Shown here in pieces: positions 30,857-41,216 of a DNA stretch of 64,000 nucleotides (positions are counted from its first letter, which is position 1; each line of letters begins with the position of its first letter). The notes under the pieces were generated by a model. That model did not search any database, was not told where the DNA came from, and worked only from the letters and a program-made list of their open reading frames with translations. The DNA lies in the NCBI RefSeq assembly GCF_001641265.1, contig NW_020167520.1, positions 1,178,001 through 1,242,000 of the forward strand, given 5' to 3'. The position numbers were made by a program, and so were the translations under genes. Origin of the DNA: Pseudogymnoascus destructans (lineage: Eukaryota > Ascomycota > Leotiomycetes > Thelebolales > Thelebolaceae).

Positions 30857-33369
30857 ATTTCGAAAAATGAATGTGAAATCTCCATGCATATATTGCATCT
30901 ATGTCGTACGGAGTTGTGTAGTCTTCCAAATGAGTGTATGTTTATTATTTCCCAAGGTATTCCATTGGGAAAGTTGAAATAAGAACGCATAGTAAAACTA
31001 GGTGTAACTGTAGGCGGCTTTGGTGCTTTTGAGAGTTCTACCTCCGTACGGAACTCATCCATTAGCTATTCTTGTCTTGCCTCACTTTTCAGTTAGTGAA
31101 GTAGAAGACTAGACTCTTTGGTCTAGGGGGCTGCTTTCCATAGTACAAAGGTAACCAGTGCTTCGTACGGGGTTGTGTTGTATGTATGCACTCCTATAGG
31201 AGATGCTTTATGTCTACAAGGTTCAAATGTTTAATGAACTCCTTGTGCTTCTGATGGGGTAGGGCCTTAGTAAAGCCGTCTGCTGGCATCTCGTACGTAG
31301 CTATCCACTTAATATTGAGGTTCCGATGCTCAACCTCCTGTCTTAACCAATGTGAGTGGACGTCAATATGCTTCAGCTTTGTAACTAGATTTGGAGACTC
31401 CTTAAGTAAGATCCGTACGGTCTGCAAATTATCACAATTAAGTGAGTATTGCTCGTTTAGATCGAGTTTGATTGTGTTGAAGAAACGCTGCCACCAATAG
31501 AGCTGTTTCGCACTGTGGGACAAAGCTAGAAGCTCTGCCTCTGTTGTAGAGGTTGACACAGTCTTCTGCTTTGAGCAGCGCCAGTCTATTGCCCCTCCAA
31601 ATAAGGTAAACAAATAACCCTCTGTGCTCTTTCTTGTTGATTCGCAGTCTGCGTACGAAGCGTCACTAGAGCATTGAAAGCGAGCCTCTTGAATATTAGG
31701 TCCAAACTGAAGAGCTAGGGTCTTAGTATCCTTAAGGTAGAGTAGAAGTCTGTCGACTGCAGCCATGTGGTCTGGGCCTGGATTGATGAGAAATTCAGAT
31801 AGTTTCTGTGTCGTACGGGCTATATCAGGTCTCGTTACGACTGCTGCGTAGTTTGCTGATCCTACTTTCTGTTGGTAAAGATGGATTTGTTGCTTATCTG
31901 CCTGGCTGTCAAATTGGGTTAGGTTGTCTGTAACCATTGGCGTTCGGGTGGATCGAATAGAGGCTACTCCGTACGTAGTTGTGATCTTGTCAATATAGGA
32001 GTCCTGGCACAGCCATAGGGTTTTCTGGGTGCGGTCCCTCATAATTCTTATGCCTAAGAACCATTGAAGTTCTCCTATTTCTCGAAACTCATACGCTTCC
32101 ATCAGTCTCGTACGGAACTGTGTTGCCTCCATTTTGTGGCTAGGATGGCTAAAGATGCAAATATCGTCAACATAGAAGAAGACAATAATCTTTGAAGATA
32201 CAAAGAGGCACTGTGCTTCTGGGACCTGTACGAGGCCTAGAGCCTTGAGTGTCTCTGAGAAGTCTCGAAACCAGAGTAAGGGGGACCTTCGAAGTCCATA
32301 GAGTGCCCTGTTAAGTTTCCAGCATTTTCCTTGCTCCTGGTAGCCGTCTGCACACCGTACGTAGACCTCCTCATCAATACGGCTGTTTGTGAATGCGTTT
32401 ATAGCATCTAATTGTTGTGTATCCAAATCAAAGTAGGCTGTGATTGCCATTAAGGCTCGGAAGGTTTTCGAAGCAAGCGTAGCTGCGTACGTCTCATCAT
32501 GGATAGAATAGCGTTGTAGGTCGCCTCTTACAACAAGTCTAGCCTTATATTTAAGAAGGTAGCCATTGTCATTGAATTTGTATGTGAAAACCCACATAAG
32601 GGGTATCACAAAGTTCCGTACGGAGCTGTCGTTGACAGATGTGAACGTTCCTTGCTTTCGAAGGTCTCCTATTTCCTTTGCAGCTGCAGCTTGGAATCCT
32701 ATTCGATGTGGATGAGTTTGGAGTTGATTCCAGAACTTTGGAGCAGCTGGTAGGTCCGTACGGTGTATGCTCTGTCGATTGAACTCCGTTCCTACTAGGA
32801 AAGCTTGGTGTAAGCTTAGCTTTGCTTCTGGTATCGCTATTGTAGCTAGGTAGACGTCGTGTCTTCGTACGGTGTCCTCAGGGCGTTCCAGTGTCATTTC
32901 AGGCGTTTGAAGTTGTTCCTGTAGCTCTGTAGCTCCGTGGTCCTTCTGAGTAGGCGGCTCTTCTTGAGGAGAGGAGGTGTTTGTTGCCTCTGATTCATAC
33001 GGAATTGTTGTCCCGTTCTGAGGCTGTTGTTCCCCCTCAAACTCCTCATCTTCTTGATCTTGAATATCTGGTATTTCAATGACCTGAACTGTCTTTTCGA
33101 ACTCTGTTTGGACAAGCTGAGCCTTGTACGAAGGGTCATAAGCCTTTGTCTCATCAAAGGTAACATCTCTTGTAACTATAACCCTTTTAAGTTGCGGAAC
33201 CCAAATGCGGAATATGTTTGTAGAGTTATAGCCAACTAGGTAGCCTATTTGGGCGTTCCTCTGTATCCTCTCAAGCTTTGGCTTGTTTAGAATAAGGGCA
33301 TAGGCTCTACAGCCATAAGAGCGAATATGAGAGAGTAATGGCTTAAGTAACTCTGGCTTTTGGCTCTCT

Positions 33370-34303
33370 TGTAATGGTGGGTGCACCAGATATGAGAATC
33401 TAGCCACCCAAGGAAGGGATGAATTTACTAAGACAACACACTGTCTTAGGAAACAGAGCCAAAGGGTTGTAGCTTAGACTATTCCACAACGCAGCAATCA
33501 GGTGTATGATGTGGTGAAGTGGTTTAGACAAGTTGCAACAAATGTTGAGTCTGAGAACTCAGGGGTAAGTCAGAGGTTAGCACCTCACTGACTTTTCAAA
33601 AACAGAGAATAACAAGATCAATGCTTGGAAGCTTGGAAAAGACGTAGAAGTATGTGCTAGTCGATTTACTGTATTGCCTGCTTGCCCTTTCTTAAGGAAA
33701 GGGCAATCCTATTTATGCCAAAGGAGTGTAGTTCTCTTATTTTCCATGACTTTCCATGACTAACCAGGCTTGGTAAATGTATTAGAAATCAAGTGCGACC
33801 CACAACTAGCTTGCTAATCATGTAGTGAACGTAAGAGAATCCCATAGAACCATCTCTTGGGTTCCTAGCCTATAGGAAGTGAAAAGGAGGTCCAAGGTCA
33901 GAGTACCTATAGACAAATTATGTCATAACTTAACCAATCTTGTGGGTAACTTGAGCGATGACGTGTAATGAATCATAGAGGGTTGTAGAAGCTTCTAGAG
34001 CTATCGTTCATGTTCCTAGGCCTCTAGTTGGTAGAGATATGCCATGTGGTAGTATTGGCCCACCCCCTTAAGGAGGAGATTTTCTTAATAACTTGTTCAA
34101 TGAGTGTCCAAATGATATGCCGTGATGTATGTAGCATAAACAGATGTAGTAGAAGAGTTTGCAGCAATCGTTGAGTAGTATTGTTTCTGTTGTTGGTGTG
34201 ATAAGCCAAGATATGTATGGTGACTTGTAGGTTTGAGGAGGAGATTTCTAAGTTTGCTCTTGAGTTTGATAGCAAACTGAGTGCAACGAATGTCAGTATG
34301 ACA
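33370..34303 (-). mobile_element. Solo LTR inside Copia pol
   Basis: 934 bp. On the minus strand it starts TGTCATACTGACATTCG and ends CACCATTACA, with a perfect 5-bp duplication TCTCT (33365-33369, 34304-34308). It is not the LTR of the surrounding element (which is about 90 bp) and so marks a second LTR-retrotransposon family. Confidence 0.93.
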
Positions 34304-36084
34304 TCTCTGTAGGTAAGGACTGGAGTAGAAGTCCGTACGGGGTCTCATCGTTTATGACTGACGATGGTGAGCAGTTTATGAGGTACCCTGCTGTCTTGAA
34401 AATCTCAGGCCACATTCCTTCTGGTAAGTTGGCTGATTCTTTAAGTGCACGTGATCGTGTGATTATCGTACGGCCTGACCTCTCTATTCCTCCATTCGGC
34501 TCTGCTGTATAGGGTGGAGAGATGTGGATTTCATATCCTTCGTCCTTAATCCAACCCTCCCATTCATTTCCAAGTGAGGCTTCACCATCTAGGTGGAATA
34601 TGCGGATTTGGAACCCCCATCTTCTCCGTACGTAGCTCACAAAGTCCTTAATCGTCTGTAGGAGCGTTCCTTGTGTTTTATCCTTAATAGTATAGACGTG
34701 GTTCATGCGGCAATTATCACATAGGAAGTGTAAGGCTTGTGTGCTGCCATTGTACGCCTCTGGCATTTGGATTAGGTCAAGGTGGACCTTCTCATATGGC
34801 ACTTTTGAGCGTGGTGTAGATCTTCTAGAAATCTGCCTTGTAGCATGCGTAAGTTGGCATACTTCGCACTGAGTATCGTACGAGTCTAGGTCTGTGACGA
34901 TAACTCCAGCGGTCTTCTCTTGGAGTTTTCTAATGGCGTTTTGGTTTAGGTGTCCCATGCGGTTATGCCATTCCTTTGCAGTGCCTTTTAGGTCCTTACG
35001 AGGTCCGTACGAAGATAGGACAACGTTGTCCTGTTGATCCTGAGTGCTATAAACAGCTCGGGTAGGCTCATTTTTGATGTATTCAAGAACCCATTGTCCA
35101 TGAAGCATTGGAGTGTTGCAGAACGGTTGATCTCCGTACGTAAGTCCTTGTGCGGCGGTATTCCAATGAACTCCCTTTTGGATGAATCGTCTAAGAGAAG
35201 CGACTGAAGTGTGGAAGGATGAAACGAGAGCTGTATCTGTAAGGGGTGATAGTCCGTAGAGACTTCTTATCCTCCCCGTTTTGGACTGTAATATCTACAG
35301 ACCCAAACGCTTCAATCTTCACCCTTTGGTCTCCAGCTAAGAGGTAGCTATTATCTTGACATTCTTGGATATTGTAGAACCTCGTATGGTCGTTGCAGAC
35401 GTGAATTGTAGCTCCGGAGTCGAGAATTATGCTTTTAGAGAGCTCATAGGCTGAGGTTTTCGGCTTTAGTCCTTGGGAGACTTGGAAGACTGTAGTGAAA
35501 GACATAGGTGGATCTGTATTCGTACGGGATTGTACTCCATTCGGGTTGTTGAAATTGTTCTGTTCTTCTGCCTTTTGGATAACGTACTGGAATCCTGGTT
35601 TGTCACTTATATAGGCCTCTACTTTAGCTTCAATCTCTTTATTTGGGCGCCATTGCCTCGTACGCTTTGACTTCATCACATAGAGGCAGTCCCGCCACTT
35701 GTGTGTTGTTCCGCAAGGGCAGTCTAGTCGAGCCTGATTTTTCTGTTTTCTGCCTCTCTGACCTTGCTGACCTTGTTGTAGGTTGTTCGTACGGCCTTGG
35801 AGCGTTGGCTGTAGGTCGCTATTGTCATCCTCTTGTAGTGCGAAAACTCCATGTTCCCCCCTAGGTTTCTGGGTGAATCTCTCTTGCCTACAGTTGGTTC
35901 TATACTGTCGTAGGACCTCCTCAAATTCGTACGACTTTGTCTGCTTCTCTAGCTTGTGTTTCCATGGTCCTCGGAATTCGCAAGGTCCTATTGCATCAAG
36001 GAAGGTATAGATAGCGTCGTGAGGGTCGATAACCTCTGTTGCCTGTATCGTACGGCCTTGAGTATATAGATTCTCCCAGTTTGG

Positions 36085-37008
36085 TGTAATGGTGGGTGCA
36101 CCAGATGTGAGAATCTAGCCACCCAAGGAAGGGATGAATTTACTAAGACAACACACTGTCTTAGAAAACAGAGCCAAAGGGTCGTAGCTTAGACTATTCC
36201 ACAACGCAGCAATCAGGTGTGTGATGTAGTGAAGTGGTTCAGACAAGTTGCAACAAATGTTGAGTCTGGGAACTCAGGGGTAAGTCAGAGGTTAACACCT
36301 CACTGACTTTTCAGAAACAAGGAGTAACAAGATGAATGCTTGGAAGCGTGGAAAAGACGTGGAAGTATGTGTAGTCGATTTACTGTATTGTCTGCTTGCC
36401 CTTTCTTAAGGAAAGGGCAATCCTATTTATGCTAAAGGAGTGTAGTTCTCTCATTTTCCAAGACTTTCCATGATTACCAGGCTTGGTAACTGTAGTCGAC
36501 GTAAGAGAATCCCATAGAACCATCTCTTAGGTTCGTAGCCTATAGGAAGTAAAAGGAGGTCCAAGGTCAGAGTACCCCTATAGACAAATTATGTCATAGA
36601 CAAATTATGTCATAGACAAATTATGTCATAACTTAACCAATCTTGTGGGTAACTAAAGAGCGATGACATGTAATGAATCATAGAGGTTCGTAGGAGCTTT
36701 TAGAGCTATCGTTCATGCTCCTAGGCCTCTAGTTGGTAGAGATATGTCATGTGGTAGTATGAGTGATGTCATGTAATGAATCATAGAGGGTTGTAGAGAT
36801 ATGCTATGTGGTAATATCGGCCCAGTAACTAAGGAGCGATGACGTGTAATGAATCATAGATGGTTGTAGCAATCGTTGAGTAGTATTGCTCTTGTTGTTG
36901 GTGTGATAAGCCAAAATATGTATAGTGACTTGTAGGTTTGAGGAGGAGATTTCCAAGTTTGCTCTTGAGTTTGATAGCAAACTGAGTGCAACGAATGTCA
37001 GTATGACA
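36085..37008 (-). mobile_element. Solo LTR inside Copia gag
   Basis: 924 bp, same family as 33370-34303 and closest to the copy at 21222-22103. Flanks TTTGG (36080-36084) and TTTAG (37009-37013) match at four of five bases. Contains three units of the 16-bp ATAGACAAATTATGTC repeat. Confidence 0.9.
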
Positions 37009-37678
37009 TTTAGGAGCCAGTCTTCAAGGTCCTTGCCTCTTTGCATTTTCGCAGCCTTTTGCCATTCTAGTCTCCATTCTCCGATTCTAGCTCTTTGAGT
37101 AGGTGCGAATTGGTCTCGTAGCTTTCTAAGCATATCGTACGGAGTATCGCAATTGTAGGTATAGGGTAGGAAGTCGCGTTTGATGGTTTCTTGGATCTTA
37201 GAGCGAAGCCCCTGAATTGCTTCCTCCTGCTTTTCCCACACCTTGCGCTCATATTGGAAATCAGCTTGTAGGTTTCGAAGCTGTTCCTTCTGATCTTCTG
37301 TAAGAGATGAGTATGATTGGCCTTCTACTGAAGGTTGGATGGTCTGGCTACCTGAAGCTCTTGTTGACACTCCAGGTCTTGTTTGAGCAGTAACACCACC
37401 ACCAGCTTGCGTGGCACTCCGTACGAACTCAGGAATAGGTCGAACGGGCTGTAGGAGTGTAGGAGGGTCCTCGATTGATGGATCGATATACCCTCATACT
37501 CCTGCCTTCATTGAAGCAGTTTTGATAGTCTCTATCTATCCACTCGTCCCAGTCTCTAGGGCTTGTGAGGACCACCCCCGCCTTCTGTAGGGTCGCCATA
37601 ATGATGGTTTTTTCGACTCCTAGGAGGGGTATTAGGTCCGTACGGGTTTCTATAGGCTTCAAAATGCGTCTTGGAGTT

Positions 37679-37694
37679 GCTCCGGGCTCATAAC
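37679..37694 (-). promoter_or_regulatory. Primer-binding site of the Copia element
   Basis: On the minus strand GTTATGAGCCCGGAGC follows the 5' LTR directly. GTTATGAGCCC is complementary to the anticodon arm of initiator tRNA-Met (GGGCTCATAAC), the half-tRNA primer used by several Copia elements. Confidence 0.8.
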
Positions 37695-37783
37695 TGTTGA
37701 GTAATCTGTGTATTGTTCTGTCTAATTGTAGCTGCCTGAAATTACGGTGAAGTTGAGTTGGGTCACGTGACCGTATTACAACA
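37695..37783 (-). repeat. Copia 5' LTR (89 bp)
   Basis: On the minus strand TGTTGTAATACGG to ATTACTCAACA, followed directly by the primer-binding site. Contains a CACGTG word (GGTCACGTGACC on the plus strand). Confidence 0.75.
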
Positions 37784-38119
37784 CTATCCATCGTGTTATC
37801 GAGATTTTACTGTATACATACCTGCCAAGGCACATAGGGAGCTACCGGCTTGTACTGTTAATCCCGATGCTGGCCCCGCACCAAGTCGGATCCACGGCCG
37901 ACAGACCAAAAGCAAAATTCCTGCATTCCAGGGTGTCTCATGACGTATCGTGCCGCGCAAGAAGAATATATTAATTCTTTGAAAGCCGCCCGCCCCGCCT
38001 CTTGTTTCCTTCACCTCTCACTCACCGCAGCGTCATTTAAAGCGACCGACCCAAAGCGACACCTTTCAGAACATCACATCACATCACATCTCGCAGTTCT
38101 TCGCGACACACTCGTAACC

Positions 38120-38711
38120 ATGGCTTTAGCTGAGACACTCCTCCTCCCTGTGCGCGCCGTCCAGGCGCTGTTCGCGATTATTGTCCTGGGCCTGTTGGTA
38201 GATGGTGAGTAACAGAATCACATGCGACAACCCTCTTACAATGCGCTGACATGTTGCAGTCACAACCAACTGGTATGCCACATCTGAAGTCAACTTTCTC
38301 ATATTCGCATCCGTCTGGACCCTCCTCGCCGTCGCCTACCTCGTCATCGCCCCCCTCACCTTCGCCACCGCAGCGCACAAGTACGCCGTCCTCGTCGCCG
38401 AGTCGCTGACGATGCTCTTTTGGTTCGCTGGTTTCATCGCGCTCGCCGACCTGCTTGGCAAGGTCGGGTGCACTTCGAGACAGGGGAAGTGGTGTGGGGA
38501 GTCGATCGCGGGTACTGTCTTCGCTGCCTTTGAGTGGTAAGTTGATCTGACGAACTCGATTATGGATTTGCGCTGACTAGGTGATTTTTGCAGGCTGCTG
38601 TTCCTTGGAACCACGGCCTTGGCCGCGTTGCACGTCTGGCGCACACGTGGCGGCAGCTCTGAGCCAGCACATGCTATGAAGGTCCAGCCAACGCCATACC
38701 AAGGCGCATAG
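38120..38711 (+). CDS. MARVEL-domain four-pass membrane protein
   Basis: Three exons, 38120-38204, 38260-38536 and 38594-38711, joined in frame, give 159 residues. Four hydrophobic segments can be seen: LFAIIVLGLLV, FLIFASVWTLLAVAYLVIA, ESLTMLFWFAGFIALADLL and WLLFLGTTALAALHVW. The GKVGC...GKWC pair between segments three and four fits the extracellular loop of MARVEL proteins. The family acts in membrane apposition, secretion and plasma-membrane domains; the specific role of this one is unknown. Both introns have GTGAGT/GTAAGT donors and TTGCAG acceptors. A CATCACATCACATCACATCTC tract lies just upstream. Confidence 0.85.
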
Positions 38712-39843
38712 AGCGTTGTTCAACAATGACTTGGCCTGGTGAAGCGGATGGAAGATTTTCTTTTCGCTCCTGTTTGGCTTCTATCAATAGTGGGCGCAGT
38801 GGACGCCGTGGATGTTTTCATGATACCCGCTCGAATGCTTTTCCATATTTATGGGATGGAGTTGTTTGCTTTTCGGAGGGAATTAATAGTAATTATCGAG
38901 GGTCGTGGTTATCAGTTTCATACCAATTTTTAGCAAATACAGTTCTACGCCAGCTTGTTGCAGCATCCCTAAGATGAATATTACATAGTTGAGTAGGGAA
39001 AGATTTTCAGAATAGCATGCTTTTATAAAGAGAATTAACTGTTTTATATTATTCAGCTTTAGAAGTCGATTTTGTTCTGTTGCATCCGACTGTGAGTGCG
39101 ACCAAGGTATCTTTACATAGTAACGTATATGTGGGGATACATCCCAGACGACAAGGTGGAACAAGTCGCCAAGATACACAGCCAATTTAGTATGTATTTA
39201 GATCATTTTTTTACTATCCTACGGGCCTACGTATTCTACTTATAGGCCTCGGGGGAAGCTCCGAAACCCTGACAAACTGAGGGCTCTTCAGCTTCAGCTG
39301 TGATGGAATTCGGTGGCCGCATCAGGCCTACTCGTGTACACCACCCTTCGGTTTCAGGGCCAATAGCCCATCGTATCCCAGCGCCCGAATCCTTCTCCCT
39401 CCAACAGGATTGCCACGACTTCATTTCTAGGACATATCCCCTCCGAATATAAACTTTGGGAGGTGGACAATATCTAGGTTTTTGGGACGGACACACAGTG
39501 TAGTTTGTGACCTTCTGGAGCCGCCAGAGTCGGGGTCTCGATAACTGTTGTGAATAACCTCCATCTCGTTTTTTTTTATTCGAGCGGCGTAGGTCCACGG
39601 AAGCTGCAACTCTACCTTGACATATCCCTAGCCTTGCCACGATGCGACCGCTATGGCTTCTCGCATTACCGTTGATCAGGTCGCTGCTCAGAGCTCCTCT
39701 TCGCCAGAGAGTGAGAGCATACTCATCATCAAGCCTCGATTACACAACAGGCCTTTGTTCCACAGCAGGCTCCAGTATCACCGCAGGCTTCAGTAGCACA
39801 GCAAGTCCCTGTGCCACAAGCAAACCCAGTGCCACAAGCTCTA
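38712..39843. other. Intergenic with one uncertain open frame
   Basis: A minus-strand frame at 39236-39640 (134 codons; YIRRGYVLEMKSWQSCWREK, EGWCTRVGLMRP) reads like protein but I recognise no family. On the plus strand 39650-39840 a Gln/Pro-rich frame (PQQAPVSPQASVAQQVPVPQ) stops at the transposon fragment, suggesting a gene cut by that insertion. Neither could be modelled fully. Confidence 0.3.
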
Positions 39844-40842
39844 CTCGGTGGTTTGTCCACCTACGAGCGAAGCGAGTAGGTGGCGAAAGCGAGTTGGGTA
39901 TGCGAAAGCGAGTTTGGGTATGCATCAATACGATGTATATATATATGAATCAACGAGGTAATAGCGTAGTATTGATAGATAACTACCTGAACAATATAAA
40001 ATTAACAGAGCTATTTTCACTATCTAAACTTTGTACCGACTCATTTTCATCTTCGTCGTCGCCACTCTTGTATGCCTTATACTGTAAGACCACTACAAGC
40101 GACTTCAAACCATTTGCTTTACGGTCTGCAACACGCTTACGCTCTGCTTTGCGGTCTTCAATTGCAGACCGCTTAGCCATATTTAGTAGCTGTTTTGCTA
40201 CCTGAGCTGACTCTCGTAACTTTTTCGCATCCGCCTTTGCCCTTGCCTTTGCTTCCTTCTCTTCTCTTTTTGCACGTGCTTCATGAGCATATAGTTGACC
40301 ACCACTCTGTAAGCTTTTCCGTGCCCGAGCCTTTGCCTCCCTTTGTTGAAATGTGCGGAGAGCAACAATATCAAGCTCTGTCTTATACAATTCTGCTCGG
40401 TGTAAAACCATTGTAGCCCCACGTGCAAAAGCTTCAAATCCATGCCGAGATGGAGAGCTAAAAACCTGTTCAGCTTTCCTTTGCCAATGCTCAACCCCTT
40501 GTACTGTCTGCCTACTCGTTTTAGGTGTCATTGTAGTATTGTATGCAATAGGATCTTCATACTCTGGAGTTTCGTTCCTAGCATCCTTTAGTTTATCAAT
40601 AACTAATGCTGGATTGTATGGCCAAAGTCCAGCTTCCCTCCACCCTGACTGTATAGTCTTTACAGTCAATGACTGGTTGCAAATATGTGATAGATCAGAC
40701 AGGAATGTTCGAAGTTTATACTCATAATCAAAACTCCGGACTGCTTTATCAAGAGCCTTTTGATGGAAGTGCTTGCACTGTTGGAAAACTTTAACATCAA
40801 GCGGCTGAAGCAGATGTGTTGTATGAGGTGGAAGCGCACATC
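39844..40842 (-). mobile_element. Truncated relative of the family B transposon
   Basis: The left end begins CTCGGTGGTTTGTCCACC after TA and carries two GGCGAAAGCGAGTT(G)GGGTATGC words, matching the layout of the family B terminal repeat with different bases. The right part is missing: homology stops at about 40842 in the middle of the transposase. Confidence 0.85.
39983..40842 (-). pseudogene. 5'-truncated family B-like transposase
   Basis: Minus strand, from codons for THLLQPLDVKVFQQCKHFHQ at about 40840 to the stop at 39983 (...SSVNFILFR). It is clearly related to the family B transposase (VKTIQSGWREAGLWPYNPAL against VRTIQSGWRNTGLYPYNPPL) but different at many positions. The DNA-binding and most of the catalytic region are absent. 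Confidence 0.88.
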
Positions 40843-41216
40843 ATCTCTGGTGCCAACCTTGTGAATTCCCAGCTATGGGGGCAGGTTGCGGAGCTTGCAG
40901 GTTGTCTTTTCATTGTCAGTTATGCCAAAATAGTCACTGCGTTGGCTACCGATAAATGCTTGCATACCTCGTGGAATTATGTGACTTAACTGATCATTAA
41001 GATAGCTTATATTATTTGATTGATCGAGACTAGGCTGGTGCGAAGATGGTCCTGCGCTAAACAATTGAAGTTGAAACGAAGCAGTAACAATTTCTGCTTC
41101 CATGTCCGACTGGGTAGTCGTGGCTTCAACGTCTAGATCGACGGTTTCCGCCTCCGTCCTGATGCTGGTTTCTGAGGTGTTCCCTGTAGCCGATTAGCCA
41201 ATGTGATCAAGTGAAT

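Larger units (their letters stand above)
31194..37599 (-). pseudogene. Copia Gag-Pol polyprotein, interrupted
   Basis: Read on the minus strand from about 37599 (MATLQKAGVV) to the stop at 31194. Gag ends with a CPCGTTHKWRDC knuckle. Protease: IILDSGATIHVCNDH. Integrase: WHNRMGHLN and CEVCQLTHATR zinc residues, then the DDE core with HLDLIQMPEAYNG and NGGIERSGRT. Reverse transcriptase: FFYVDDICIFS (YVDD box). RNase H: SSDASYADCESTRKSTEGY and STSTTEAELLALSH. Breaks: near 37530 an extra GATA shifts the frame and a TGG-to-TGA change follows; solo LTRs split the frame at 36085 and 33370; near 35255 the frame shifts at a damaged CGTACG site. Outside the LTR insertions the frame continues exactly when the LTR and its 5-bp duplication are discounted. 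Confidence 0.9.
27978..37644. repeat. Periodic CGTACG palindromes across the Copia element
   Basis: Exact CGTACG starts (element sequence only): 27978, 28135, 28394, 30543, 30693, 30905, 31045, 31164, 31292, 31414, 31652, 31812, 31970, 32109, 32356, 32486, 32617, 32757, 32866, 34334, 34467, 34627, 34877, 35006, 35135, 35521, 35659, 35788, 35928, 36049, 37136, 37420, 37639. Most gaps are 110-160 bp. Double-length gaps often have a one-base variant in the middle (TGTACG at 32227, 33125 and 34751; CATACG at 32996; CGTATG at 35383). Several sites share the extension CGTACGGAGTTGTG or CGTACGTAGTTGTG. Confidence 0.9.
27736..37783 (-). mobile_element. Copia retrotransposon with short LTRs and nested insertions
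   Basis: Ty1/copia-type element on the minus strand. Outer limits are 89-91-bp direct repeats starting TGTTG and ending CAACA (27736-27826 and 37695-37783). A primer-binding site next to the 5' LTR and a purine tract next to the 3' LTR support the limits. Domain order gag, protease, integrase, reverse transcriptase, RNase H is that of Copia. Nested: family B copy 2 (28413-30398) and two solo LTRs (33370-34303, 36085-37008). Without them the element is about 6.2 kb. It also carries a spliced gene on the opposite strand and a regular array of CGTACG palindromes. The LTRs share only about three quarters of positions and the 5-bp flanks (CCCTC, CTATC) do not match, so it is old or rearranged. Confidence 0.8.

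Noticed and set aside
36804..37110. Extended Gag C-terminus running into the solo LTR
   Set aside because: The frame past 37008 is LTR sequence; the true Gag continues on the other side of the LTR.
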